Origin: Planctomycetaceae bacterium
GTDB lineage: Bacteria > Planctomycetota > Planctomycetia > Planctomycetales > Planctomycetaceae
Direction of reading: 5' to 3'
Length of the DNA: 32,639 bases
NCBI GenBank assembly: GCA_020426515.1
Contig: JAGQPW010000041.1
Location: 1 to 32,639, forward strand
Part shown: positions 15,748-24,971 of the stretch, one piece after another
Layout: every line of letters begins with the position of its first letter
Position numbering within the stretch: the first letter of the stretch is position 1
Made by a program: the position numbers and the translations under genes
The notes under the pieces: model-generated
The model's input: the letters and a program-made list of their open reading frames with translations, nothing else
The model's database searches: none
What the model was told of the DNA's origin: nothing

Positions 15748-18564
15748 ATGAGAAACTTCTTTGCCCAACGCGACCCGTGGGGACACGGACTGGCTTTGTG
15801 GGTGATGGTGCTGCTGGTCTTTCTGGCCCCGCTGGCACTCTCGGCGTTGATGAATCTGAGACTGGAAAACAGCGTGGAAAGCTGGTTGCCGGCCGACGAT
15901 CCTCAGGCGCAAGTCTACAACTGGTGCCGTCAGCACTTCCCGGAAAAAGAGCAGATCGTTCTTACCTGGGAAGGAAGTTCCCTTGGTGATCCCCGTCTAC
16001 CTCTGCTGGTGGGGCGTTTGCAGGGGAAGGTCGATGCCGATGGCGTGCGCCGTGGTGGCAGCCCATACATCGAATCGGTCCTGCATGCTGAAACACTCGT
16101 TCAAAAGATGGTCGATCAGGGAATCGATCAGGCCGAGGCGATTCGCCGGCTGGAAGGTTCGCTTGTTGGCTGGGGCTGGCTGAAAGTCGCTCTGACTTCC
16201 AGTGGTAAGGAAGAACGCCAGCGCACGATCGCGGAGCTGCGAGGGCAACTTGAGCAGGCGCTCGGCGTGACAGTTGATGTCCTGGAACCCAGTAAAATCT
16301 GGCAACCGACGGCCGGCAATGAAAAGCTGTTTGATCAGGCACTGGAGCAGCATGCCGATTTCGGTCAGTCAGCCGACAACTCCGGAGAACTCCCGGAACG
16401 TCCCTTCGCAGATATTCCCCGGCACGATCTGCAATTTCGCTGGGCCGGAATGGCCGCCCATCCCAAGCAGATTGAACTGGCGCGGACCACCCTGCTGAAC
16501 TATCGCGGCTTTGCCACCGCAAGCGAACCCGAAGGGCGCGTGCTGGTCGAGGACTGCTTTCTCGCTCCAGGATCTCCCATTGGCGTGATTGCCACACTCT
16601 CCAGTGCAGGCATCGCAGATAAAGGAAGTGCCCTGGCCGCGATTCGTCAGGCCGCCGAGAAATCATTCATCCCCAGAAACTCGGTCTGGATGGGCGGAAG
16701 CGCAGCATCGGCAGCCGAACTGAATGCCGGTGTCATTCGCTCAGCCTGGGATGGGGACAAGCCCTGGAGCCAGTGGTACCAGAAGTCGGTCATGGCCCTT
16801 TCCGGTCTGGTGGGCATTGTCTTCGCATTGGTCTCGTTGCGAAGTGTGCGGCTGGGCGGGCTGGTCATCTTCGTTTCATATTATGCCGCGATTCTCGGTC
16901 TGTCCCTGGTTCCGCTTACCGGCGGGACAATGGATATGGTGCTGGTGGTGCTGCCAACCTTGCTGATGGTGCTCGCACTATCGGGAGCGATTCATGTCGC
17001 CAACTACTGGAAGCATGCCGTCTGGGAAGACCCGACATGCGCTGTCGATCGCGCTACAAACATGGCCCGCACTCCCTGCCTGATGGCCGCATTCACAACG
17101 GCCATTGGTTTGATTTCGCTGGCCACCAGCGAACTGAAGCCGGTGAAGATGTTCGGAGTCTACGCAGCCATTGGTGCGATGATATCGGTCTTCATGGTGC
17201 TGTATGGACTTCCCGCCCTGTTGCAAATGACACCCATGCGTCGCGTGCGGCCTGATGAAGTCAATCCCCGACGCTGGCTGGGATTCGGTGCATTCGTTTG
17301 CGGCAGGTCACGTAAGATCATGTGGCTGACGGTGGCAGCTTCGCTGGTCTGCGCTTTTGGACTGCGCTGGTTCCAGACGGAAACCAAAGTGATCAAGTAT
17401 TTCCAGCCTCAGTCCCGGCTCGTTCAGGACTACCAGCACATTGAAGACAGTCTGACCGGCGTCACGCCTATTGAAGTTGTTGTCAGCTTCAATCGCGAAG
17501 CGCAGGCCGAATACCGCTTCCTGGAACGGATGGAGATTGTCCGCAACGTGGAAGAGAAATTGCGCCAGCATCCGGACATCTACGGGACTTTGTCGCTGGC
17601 AGCCTTCCAGGTGGAACGCCTGCCACCCGCTGATGATGCCAGCACACGCGAACGGATTTTCTACAACCGTCGTTCGAATGAGACCGAGAAACGCGTCAAA
17701 GATGGCGAAGTGAGCGGCGCGGCCGGATTCGTCCGGATGGTGGATGCCGAATCTCTACCAGGTTCGGAAAAGCCTTGGGCTGAAAATCAGGCCGAGCTGT
17801 GGAGGATCAATGCGCAAGCCTCACTGATGGCCGACACGAATTACGAATCTCTCACCGCGGAGCTCGACAACAGTGTGCGGGAGGTGGCTCGCTACTATCC
17901 CGGCATGACGCACGTGATTACCGGTCGCGTGCCACTGTTCCTGCGAACTCAGCAGGCTGTGTTGGAAAGTCTGATCGCCAGTTTCGGTCTCGCCTTCGTG
18001 CTTATTGCCGCCGTCATGATGCTGGTGCTTCGCGACCCGATCGCTGGTGCATTGAGCATGGTTCCAAATCTGCTGCCGGTCGTTTCTGTGTTCGGACTCG
18101 TTTCCTGGTTCGGAACGCGAATCGATGTCGGCACCATGGTCACTGCATCGGTGGCACTCGGCATCGCCGTTGACGGCACCCTGCACTTGCTGACCTGGTT
18201 CCGTGATGGATTGAAGCGAGGTTACTCGCGTGAACGGTCGGTCATGCTGGCCCTGTCGCATTGCGGTCCGGCCATGTGGCAAACGAGCGCCGCCGTGGGC
18301 ATTGGCCTGCTGATGCTGCTCCCCGCAGAACTGCTGCTGATCAGTCGTTTCGGCTGGTTGATGGCAGCGCTCATCGGAGCGGCTCTACTGGGCGATCTGC
18401 TGCTGCTCCCCGCGTTCCTGGTTGGCCCCCTCGGGGCGCTGATCGAATCGCGGGTGGTCAAGCAGAAGCATGTTCGCACACCCGTGGTGAGGGCCGAACA
18501 CTGCATCCCCTCGCCGCACATCCCCTTGCCGGAAGTCCGCGAGCAAAGCCGGTTTGTCGGCTAG
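15748..18564 (+). CDS. RND/MMPL-superfamily transporter
   Basis: A 938-residue inner-membrane protein of the MMPL/SSD branch of RND proton-driven exporters. Topology read from the sequence: TM1 at about 15-35; a large extracytoplasmic domain to about 345; a TM block at about 348-425 and 441-494; TM7 near 524-543; a second extracytoplasmic domain; and a last TM block at about 738-818 and 843-902. That is about 12 TMs. The second half contains GIAVDGTLHLLTWFRDGLKRG, the family's usual acidic motif. The equivalent place in the first half reads LALSGAIHVANYW, without the Asp, so proton relay would depend on the second half. The ATG at 15748 is chosen because it starts directly before TM1; a GTG at 15715 adds 11 residues. 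No membrane-fusion protein or outer-membrane factor is adjacent. Substrate unknown; lipids or hydrophobic molecules are typical of this branch. A small stem GTCTGA/TCAGAC (15566-15582) lies in the 276-bp gap upstream. Confidence 0.9.
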   Translation: MRNFFAQRDPWGHGLALWVMVLLVFLAPLALSALMNLRLENSVESWLPADDPQAQVYNWCRQHFPEKEQIVLTWEGSSLGDPRLPLLVGRLQGKVDADGVRRGGSPYIESVLHAETLVQKMVDQGIDQAEAIRRLEGSLVGWGWLKVALTSSGKEERQRTIAELRGQLEQALGVTVDVLEPSKIWQPTAGNEKLFDQALEQHADFGQSADNSGELPERPFADIPRHDLQFRWAGMAAHPKQIELARTTLLNYRGFATASEPEGRVLVEDCFLAPGSPIGVIATLSSAGIADKGSALAAIRQAAEKSFIPRNSVWMGGSAASAAELNAGVIRSAWDGDKPWSQWYQKSVMALSGLVGIVFALVSLRSVRLGGLVIFVSYYAAILGLSLVPLTGGTMDMVLVVLPTLLMVLALSGAIHVANYWKHAVWEDPTCAVDRATNMARTPCLMAAFTTAIGLISLATSELKPVKMFGVYAAIGAMISVFMVLYGLPALLQMTPMRRVRPDEVNPRRWLGFGAFVCGRSRKIMWLTVAASLVCAFGLRWFQTETKVIKYFQPQSRLVQDYQHIEDSLTGVTPIEVVVSFNREAQAEYRFLERMEIVRNVEEKLRQHPDIYGTLSLAAFQVERLPPADDASTRERIFYNRRSNETEKRVKDGEVSGAAGFVRMVDAESLPGSEKPWAENQAELWRINAQASLMADTNYESLTAELDNSVREVARYYPGMTHVITGRVPLFLRTQQAVLESLIASFGLAFVLIAAVMMLVLRDPIAGALSMVPNLLPVVSVFGLVSWFGTRIDVGTMVTASVALGIAVDGTLHLLTWFRDGLKRGYSRERSVMLALSHCGPAMWQTSAAVGIGLLMLLPAELLLISRFGWLMAALIGAALLGDLLLLPAFLVGPLGALIESRVVKQKHVRTPVVRAEHCIPSPHIPLPEVREQSRFVG

Positions 18565-18585
18565 TTGTCATCCCGTGTCGAAAGC

Positions 18586-18622
18586 CTGAATGCACTGGCC
18601 GCTGACCGGCCATCGCATTCAG
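18586..18622. terminator. Strong hairpin between convergent genes
   Basis: CTGAATGC (18586-18593) pairs with GCATTCAG (18615-18622), and inside it TGGCC (18596-18600) pairs with GGCCA (18608-18612) around a seven-base loop; AC faces TC as an internal bulge. The hairpin fills the 59-bp gap between the stops of the RND gene and the convergent oxidoreductase gene. It lacks a T tract, so it is best seen as a shared, possibly factor-assisted terminator or 3'-end protector. Confidence 0.55.
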
Positions 18623-18623
18623 A

Positions 18624-20087
18624 TCAGGTTCCGCGTTTAATCTGCTTGAGCTGTTCGAATTCAGCCAACTGCTTGTAGTACGGATCGAGCGGATAACAAC
18701 CAGAAATGATCCCGTTGCGGGGCGCTGTGGTGCAGTCACTGAATGTGCGGCAGATCTTCTTTGCTGCGCGATAGTCTTCCCCCTTCAGCACTTTGGCTGC
18801 GAATTCCCAGTCACTCAGGATCAGCCGGCCAATGCCGACGAAGTCGGTCCAGCCTTCACGCACCACGGCTTGCGCGACATGTGGAATGTACTCCTGCAAA
18901 TAGGAGTACGCTGTCCCCACGATCGTCAGGTCCGGAAGTGCGGCTTTGATGTCGCGGACCGCTTCAATCTGTCGCACACAGCCCACCAGCGGGTCTTCCG
19001 GAGGCTGGTAGCCGTCGGATGGGGGGTAGAACGCCGGTCGCTGGATGTGGGGATTGTAGTACGGAGACCCGGCGGAGAGGTTGAACAACGTGACGCCGCT
19101 TTCATCGGCCAGCATCCGCAGCAGTTCGATCGGCTCGCTCAGATCGATCCTAGTGATGTCATCTTCCGCAGCGCCAAACGGGGAGTGCCCTTCCCAACCG
19201 GCAGTGGGAATGCCGGGGCCCAGCTTACTTCCGACCGTCTTCTCTGGGTCGGGATGGAACGGACAGAAGTCGAACAGCGACAGCCGCACTCCAATCTGCA
19301 GGTCGGGGCATTCTGCTTGAATGCCCGCCACAATCTCGCGCAGGAAGCGGGAGCGTCCCGCGAGGTCGCCGCCATATGGACCGGGGCGCGTGTAGGCCGA
19401 GAGGAACTCGTGCAGCAGATAACCATGGCACGACTTCACATCCACAAACTGATAACCCGCCTTCGCTGCTGTCCGGGCCGCTGCGACGTAGCAGTCAATT
19501 AATTCCCGAATGTCGCCATCGGTCAGCAGGACACTGTCATCATCAGGCTGAATCCCGAACCGGGGATCCAGCACCGGGTGATGGTATGCAACACGAGGCT
19601 CCAGCCGATCCTTCTTGTGAGGTCGGCAAAAACGCCCCGAGTGGGTCAGTTGCAGTCCGACCATCAGGTCGTCGTCGGCGGTTGGTCCGAACGAGTGACG
19701 ATGTTCACGGACCAGCACATCACGCAGCCGGGAGAACTCGTCGGCATTGGCATCGGTGTGCAATAGCTGATTCGGATTGGCCCGGCCATCGGCCCGCACG
19801 GCGACCGCTTCCCCTCCCCAGATCAATTTGCAGCCCGACTGCCCAAAGTGCTCCCAGCGTCGCAGCGTGTACTCGCTGGGGCGGCCATCGGGCGTCCCGT
19901 CCCAGCCTTCCATAGGATGCACGCACCAGCGGTTTCCTGCGGTGAATCCGCCAATGTCGATTGGCTGCGCCAGTGGCGAGTTCTGAGCAGCAGAAAGAGG
20001 CTCATCATCACACGGCAGCGAGAGGGCCAGTTCCGCCATGTAGGCTCGAAACTCGTCAACGGTCTTCAATCCACCAAGACGCTGCAT
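18624..20087 (-). CDS. Old-yellow-enzyme-family FMN oxidoreductase, extended
   Basis: A 487-residue TIM-barrel FMN enzyme predicted to reduce an activated C=C bond or a related substrate with NAD(P)H. Motifs: PIDIGGFTAGNRWCVHPMEG near 42-61, HSGR in VGLQLTHSGR (143-152), VKSCHGYLLHEFLS (217-230), YGGDLAGRSRF (238-248) and, near the C-terminus, TIVGTAYSYLQEY and FVGIGRLILSDWEF for FMN phosphate binding. Typical members have 350-380 residues. The excess lies in an N-terminal extension of about 40 residues and in insertions around 255-320 and 330-375. No iron-sulfur or second flavin domain is present. The usual first histidine of the HGxHGYL motif is replaced (KSCHGYL). The ATG at 20087 is preferred; a TTG at 20099 would add four residues. 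Substrate unknown. Confidence 0.85.
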   Translation of the reverse strand: MQRLGGLKTVDEFRAYMAELALSLPCDDEPLSAAQNSPLAQPIDIGGFTAGNRWCVHPMEGWDGTPDGRPSEYTLRRWEHFGQSGCKLIWGGEAVAVRADGRANPNQLLHTDANADEFSRLRDVLVREHRHSFGPTADDDLMVGLQLTHSGRFCRPHKKDRLEPRVAYHHPVLDPRFGIQPDDDSVLLTDGDIRELIDCYVAAARTAAKAGYQFVDVKSCHGYLLHEFLSAYTRPGPYGGDLAGRSRFLREIVAGIQAECPDLQIGVRLSLFDFCPFHPDPEKTVGSKLGPGIPTAGWEGHSPFGAAEDDITRIDLSEPIELLRMLADESGVTLFNLSAGSPYYNPHIQRPAFYPPSDGYQPPEDPLVGCVRQIEAVRDIKAALPDLTIVGTAYSYLQEYIPHVAQAVVREGWTDFVGIGRLILSDWEFAAKVLKGEDYRAAKKICRTFSDCTTAPRNGIISGCYPLDPYYKQLAEFEQLKQIKRGT

Positions 20088-20127
20088 TCCAATTTCCAAT
20101 TTTTATGAATCGACTCCAGCACCAGTC

Positions 20128-20168
20128 GAAACCGGCGAGCGGGGCGGCGCGAGCCCCCCGGGTGTTTC
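20128..20168. repeat. 41-bp GC-rich palindromic element (REP-like)
   Basis: The ends are GAAAC (20128-20132) and GTTTC (20164-20168), and the core pairs a CGGGG arm with a CCCCG arm. The layout resembles GC-rich palindromes I recall from planctomycete intergenic regions, but I cannot check copy number here and saw no second copy in the window. It sits in the 156-bp divergent gap, directly upstream of the truncated UvrA-like gene, close to where homology to UvrA begins. Confidence 0.5.
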
Positions 20169-20243
20169 CTCAGGTGTGACCGACATTCTGGAGCACGCAG
20201 CACGTTTGTTCAATTCATCCCCCACTCGGCAGATGCGGGCGGG

Positions 20244-23200
20244 ATGACTATGATTCTGCTTCCCCTTCCCCAGATTGACCGACCTGCTGCTTCCATGCCC
20301 CGGACGTTTGAAGAACTCAGCCCGCAGAACTTTTCGTTCAACAGCCCGCTCGGCTGGTGTCCCGCGTGTGAAGGTCTGGGCGTGGAACGGGGGACCAATC
20401 AGGCCGTCCTCATTGCCAGTCCGCAGTCCTCACTGCTGGATGGCGCTGTCGCTGCCTGGCCGCTTCCACGCGACAACGCTGCTTTTCGTGCGTTTCTCGA
20501 AGCATTCGCAGCAGAGTTCAGCATCCCGTTGGAGACCCCGTGGTACCAGCTCGACCCGCGTCACCAGCGACTGGTGTTCTACGGCAGCGAACGTTGGATC
20601 TCCGTTACCTGGCCCGGCACCACGCTACCAGCGAAGCTGCAATATAAAGGCCTCTATCCCGCCATCGAGGAAGCAGCTCGTGTTTCGTACAGCTATCGCC
20701 TGCAGTTGCAGGACCTGATTGGCGAGAAGCCTTGTTCGGTCTGTGGCGGCGATCGGCTGCGGGAAGATGCCGCTGCGGTTCGATTGGGAGAGTTCTCGCT
20801 GCCACAATTGTCCCGCCTGCCGCTCAACGAGGTACTGGACTTTCTGGAGCAGCTGAAACTCTCGAACGACGAACAGAAAATTGCTGGTGACTTGCTCAAC
20901 GAAGCAACGCATCGGCTCCGGTTCCTGATTGACGTCGGGTTGCATTATCTGTCGCTCGACCGGGGCATGCCGACCCTTTCAGGTGGTGAGTCGCAACGTA
21001 TCCGTCTGGCCGGACAGATTGGTCGTGCTCTCACCGGCGTGCTGTATGTCCTGGATGAACCGACGATCGGGCTGCACCCGCGCGACAACGGTCGGTTGAT
21101 CGAAGCGCTGCACAAGCTGCGCGATCTCGGGAATACCGTCGTCCTTGTTGAGCACGATCGCGAAGTGCTGGAAGCGGCGGACCAACTCTACGACTTCGGT
21201 CCCGGTTCCGGGCGATTCGGCGGCAACATTACCGCGAGCGGAACACCCAAACAGGTTGCCCGCATGACATCGGCTTCGCTTACCGGAGCCTATCTCAGCG
21301 GCAAGGCGGGCATTCCCGTCCCCGTCAATCGCCGCATGCGGCCGAAGCTCACGCCAAAGGCGAAGTCCGTCGACCCTCTCAGCTCACCCGAATCCCGCTA
21401 CGAGACACCACCGGGCGGGGCCTGGCTTTCGATGACAGGCTGCCGACTGAACAACCTGCGGAGCGTGGCATTGCATGTCCCACTGGGGGCTTTGACCTGC
21501 GTGACAGGACTCTCCGGCTCGGGCAAGAGTTCACTCATTCAGGAAACGTTGGCCCGCGCTGTGGCCCGGCACCTGAACCGGTCCGGGGAGATGCCTGGAC
21601 CGTTTGATACGTTGACCGGAATTGATGAAGTCAGTCGTGTGATCATTGTCGACCAGAATCCCATCGGCATGACACCCGCTTCCAATCCGGCCACATACAC
21701 GGGCGTCTTCGACCTCATTCGCACGCTGTTCACGAAGCTTCCTGATGCCAAGATTCGCGGATACAAGCCCGGCCGATTCAGCTTCAATCGCGCGGGGGGA
21801 CGCTGCGAAGACTGCGAAGGAATGGGGCAGAAGAAGATCGAAATGCACTTCCTGCCCGATGTGTGGGTCACCTGCGATACGTGTCACGGTCGACGCTACA
21901 ACCTGGAAACACTGGCGGTGAAGTACAAGGGGAATTCCATTTCCGATGTTCTCGAGATGTCGATCGGGCAAGCCCTCGAACTGTTCGGCAACATTCCCAA
22001 GATCCGCGCTCCACTGGCGACGCTCGCAGCGATTGGACTCGATTACCTCACGCTCGGTCAGTCGGCGACGACGCTCAGCGGCGGCGAAGCTCAGCGTGTG
22101 AAACTGGCTGCCGAACTCGCCAAGCCCAACAGCGGCCGCACGCTCTATCTGCTGGATGAACCCACCACTGGCCTGCACTTCGACGACATTGCGAAACTGC
22201 TCAAGGTACTCAACAGTCTCGTCGAACAGGGGAACACTGTTGTCGTGATCGAGCACAATCTCGACGTCATCAAAACCGCCGACTGGATCGTCGATGTCGG
22301 TCCCGAAGCTGGAGTCGGTGGTGGCTACATCGTCGCCATGGGAACACCCGAAGAAGTGGTGGAACAGGCCGCCGCGTGGCAACTGGCGCACGGGACAACT
22401 CCCTCGAAGTCGCGTCGAAAGAAGACAACGCGCAAGTCGGGGCAAACCACATCGGCCACTCCCGAGCATCGCTCCTGGACTGGCGAACTGCTGCAGCCCG
22501 TTCTGGAGCAACACGATCGCGGCGAACTCGAAATTTTTGATGCTGAAGCGGCTGCCCGCAAACAGCAGGGGGACATTGACATCGCCAAAGTTGGTCGCGA
22601 TGTCGCGGCTCCCTGGCAGACTGATGGGCGGCGCTGGCACACGCACGATCGCATCGCCCGCAACGGGAAGTCCTGTCGCTGGGAAGGGGAGGCACTTGGC
22701 TACGTTGCCGACCTGCTCGCCGAATATGAAGGCCTCAAGGAAGCCAACTGGAACGATCAGTCCACGGTCGAGGTCACTGCAGTCAAGAAGACCGGAACGG
22801 GCTGGTTTTTCCACGCGCTCTCTGGAGATGAATGGCTGCTGCGACTTTACTTCCGCGTTCCGAAAGGAACCTTTGACGAGGCTGATGTGCAGCAGCGACT
22901 GGGCCTCACGCCAGTTGATGAACTCGATGAGTTGCAGGTGTATGGTCGTGGAGAACGGGTCAAAACGAATACCTCAAAGGGGGCATTTCAGGAGATCGCC
23001 ATCGATGTCCACTGGTTGCGAGAAATCGACACCCCCGAGTTCCGAGAGTTCGTGAAACAGGCTGCAGAGGCCTACCTCGGCAAAGTCGAACAGGCGGGGA
23101 CATCGATCGACGACTTGATGCCTTGGAAGAAGCTGGGCCGCAAGTGGCACGTGTCTCGGAAAGGCTTCCCTTCCAGTAGAAAAATTGCCTGGACGGTGAC

Positions 23201-23528
23201 CGTGCTGGAAAAGCTGGTTGAAGTTCTCGAATCAGAATTTTCGGAGGACACGGTCGACTGGTCGAACAAACAGGTCGTGTACTGGACGGCTCCTGGAGAA
23301 TCCGCTCCACGTGTTGAACTGCACACCAAGCGACGGGATTACGTCGATCTTCAGTTGCTCACCGAACCGGGCCGATTCGCATTGGGCCGCATCGCCGAAC
23401 TGGCGAACGAGCGCGAAGTGACCACTCATCGTAGCGGTCGAGAAGCTCTGAAGTTCCGCTTCAAGACACAAAAGAGCGTAACCGACAAGGCGTTTCGCGA
23501 ATTCCTGAAAGAGTTCGTCGGGAACTGA
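20244..23528 (+). CDS. UvrA-like ABC ATPase lacking the N-terminal part, with duplicated C-terminal domain
   Basis: UvrA is the damage-sensing ATPase dimer of nucleotide excision repair. Homology starts abruptly near residue 20, inside the first ATPase domain, at NFSFNSPLGWCPAC (Cys39, Cys42). The usual preceding CxxC, the UvrB-binding region and the first Walker A are absent. Still present for ATPase I: CSVC (164-167), signature LSGGESQR (245-252) and Walker B LYVLDEP (268-273). ATPase II is complete: Walker A GLSGSGKSS (422-430), zinc cysteines 521, 524, 544 and 547, LSGGEAQR (611-618) and LYLLDEP (635-640). Residues about 741-1094 are an extra tail not found in E. coli UvrA. Upstream, the frame stops at 20106 and the opposite-strand gene begins at 20087, so the missing part is not adjacent. 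Planctomycetes and chlamydiae have fused double UvrAs, so this may be the separated back half of one. It is intact over 1094 codons, which argues against simple decay. Confidence 0.85.
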   Translation: MTMILLPLPQIDRPAASMPRTFEELSPQNFSFNSPLGWCPACEGLGVERGTNQAVLIASPQSSLLDGAVAAWPLPRDNAAFRAFLEAFAAEFSIPLETPWYQLDPRHQRLVFYGSERWISVTWPGTTLPAKLQYKGLYPAIEEAARVSYSYRLQLQDLIGEKPCSVCGGDRLREDAAAVRLGEFSLPQLSRLPLNEVLDFLEQLKLSNDEQKIAGDLLNEATHRLRFLIDVGLHYLSLDRGMPTLSGGESQRIRLAGQIGRALTGVLYVLDEPTIGLHPRDNGRLIEALHKLRDLGNTVVLVEHDREVLEAADQLYDFGPGSGRFGGNITASGTPKQVARMTSASLTGAYLSGKAGIPVPVNRRMRPKLTPKAKSVDPLSSPESRYETPPGGAWLSMTGCRLNNLRSVALHVPLGALTCVTGLSGSGKSSLIQETLARAVARHLNRSGEMPGPFDTLTGIDEVSRVIIVDQNPIGMTPASNPATYTGVFDLIRTLFTKLPDAKIRGYKPGRFSFNRAGGRCEDCEGMGQKKIEMHFLPDVWVTCDTCHGRRYNLETLAVKYKGNSISDVLEMSIGQALELFGNIPKIRAPLATLAAIGLDYLTLGQSATTLSGGEAQRVKLAAELAKPNSGRTLYLLDEPTTGLHFDDIAKLLKVLNSLVEQGNTVVVIEHNLDVIKTADWIVDVGPEAGVGGGYIVAMGTPEEVVEQAAAWQLAHGTTPSKSRRKKTTRKSGQTTSATPEHRSWTGELLQPVLEQHDRGELEIFDAEAAARKQQGDIDIAKVGRDVAAPWQTDGRRWHTHDRIARNGKSCRWEGEALGYVADLLAEYEGLKEANWNDQSTVEVTAVKKTGTGWFFHALSGDEWLLRLYFRVPKGTFDEADVQQRLGLTPVDELDELQVYGRGERVKTNTSKGAFQEIAIDVHWLREIDTPEFREFVKQAAEAYLGKVEQAGTSIDDLMPWKKLGRKWHVSRKGFPSSRKIAWTVTVLEKLVEVLESEFSEDTVDWSNKQVVYWTAPGESAPRVELHTKRRDYVDLQLLTEPGRFALGRIAELANEREVTTHRSGREALKFRFKTQKSVTDKAFREFLKEFVGN
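22611..23525 (+). repeat. Tandem duplicated domain in the UvrA-like C-terminal tail
   Basis: Residues about 790-945 and 960-1094 align along their length. Both begin PW-x3-GR-[RK]-WH, continue with a basic turn and a W-x(5-7)-L helix (EALGYVADLLAEYEG against TVLEKLVEVLESEF), then a W near 836 or 1006 before a beta-rich part, and end with EFREFVKQA against AFREFLKEF. The DNA copies are diverged. I cannot name the domain. Confidence 0.65.
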
Positions 23529-23646
23529 TTCTCCGTTATGCGGCATTGTTCTCCCGATTTCTGTGACGATAGACTTTTCTTCGATACGTCGATGACACCC
23601 TTCGACGCCTCAAGGTCTCACGTCAAGCCAGGAGAAGGTGCATCTG

Positions 23647-24270
23647 ATGCTGCGATTGAAGCTGTTGTTAATGGCTGCGGGCGGTGCCCTGATCTACTTC
23701 GGATACCAGGAGTTTCAGGTGGGGCGCGATGCGTCGGCAACGCCTGTGGAAGTCACGCTATCCAGTCTGGAACAGGGCGAACCGGTGCCCAATGTGCATT
23801 TGCAAGTCGACGAGCACATTGCGCTGTACCACGAGTGTGTGTACTCGTATCGACAGAACAAAGGGGAAGTCGGTGAGCCCGGACCGGAAGCAAAGGTCAA
23901 TTTTGCCTACTACCCCATCATCTCCGCTGAGCATCCATTCGTGCAGTCCGAAGACAATTCCGCGACGCTCGATACGTTCGCCGTACTCGTGAAAACGCAC
24001 CGCCTGAAGACGGTGGGCGATATCCCGGACATTCCCCGCATGGATAGCGAAGTCTCTGGACTCGTGATCAATCGCATTGGATCACTGAAGAAGGATGAGA
24101 AGCAATTGATTGCCCAGAGCTTTCCGAGCATGAACCTGGATCAGGTGTTGATCTTGCAGGAAGGTCGCAAACCTTCGGGTATGCTCATCTATCTGGGCGA
24201 AATGATCGGCGGACTGGTGATGATTGCTCTGGCTGGCGTATGGCTGTTTACCGGACGCAGCCAGGCTTAG
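23647..24270 (+). CDS. Two-TM membrane protein of unknown function
   Basis: A 207-residue protein that I do not recognise. It has an N-terminal TM (about 3-20, LKLLLMAAGGALIYFGY), a soluble domain of about 150 residues, and a C-terminal TM (about 182-200, MIGGLVMIALAGVWLFTG). The soluble part includes LYHECVYSYRQN and an acidic-basic mix, with no catalytic motif I can name. The ATG at 23647 is favoured because GGAGAAGG ends eight bases before it; a GTG at 23638 would sit too close to that site. It starts 118 bp after the UvrA-like gene on the same strand and may be co-transcribed, though a functional link is not evident. Transcription ends at the hairpin 24299-24328. Confidence 0.7.
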   Translation: MLRLKLLLMAAGGALIYFGYQEFQVGRDASATPVEVTLSSLEQGEPVPNVHLQVDEHIALYHECVYSYRQNKGEVGEPGPEAKVNFAYYPIISAEHPFVQSEDNSATLDTFAVLVKTHRLKTVGDIPDIPRMDSEVSGLVINRIGSLKKDEKQLIAQSFPSMNLDQVLILQEGRKPSGMLIYLGEMIGGLVMIALAGVWLFTGRSQA

Positions 24271-24298
24271 TTCGGCTCGTCCGAAGAACAAACAAAAG

Positions 24299-24328
24299 CA
24301 GGGACCGCTGGAGTTCCAGCGGTCCCTG
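24299..24328. terminator. Bidirectional terminator, 13-bp perfect stem
   Basis: CAGGGACCGCTGG (24299-24311) pairs perfectly with CCAGCGGTCCCTG (24316-24328) around a four-base loop. On the minus strand it is followed by a T-rich run (CTTTTGTTTGTTCTT), making it a textbook intrinsic terminator for cysC. On the plus strand, where no T run follows, it can still serve the membrane-protein gene. It lies in the 92-bp convergent gap. Confidence 0.85.
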
Positions 24329-24362
24329 TGTCGCAGTGATGTTGCTCGAACGAAGCTGATCG

Positions 24363-24971
<609 letters not shown>

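Noticed and set aside
21531..22814. A 427-codon minus-strand open frame
   Set aside because: It is antisense to ATPase II of the UvrA-like gene and shows no independent family features.
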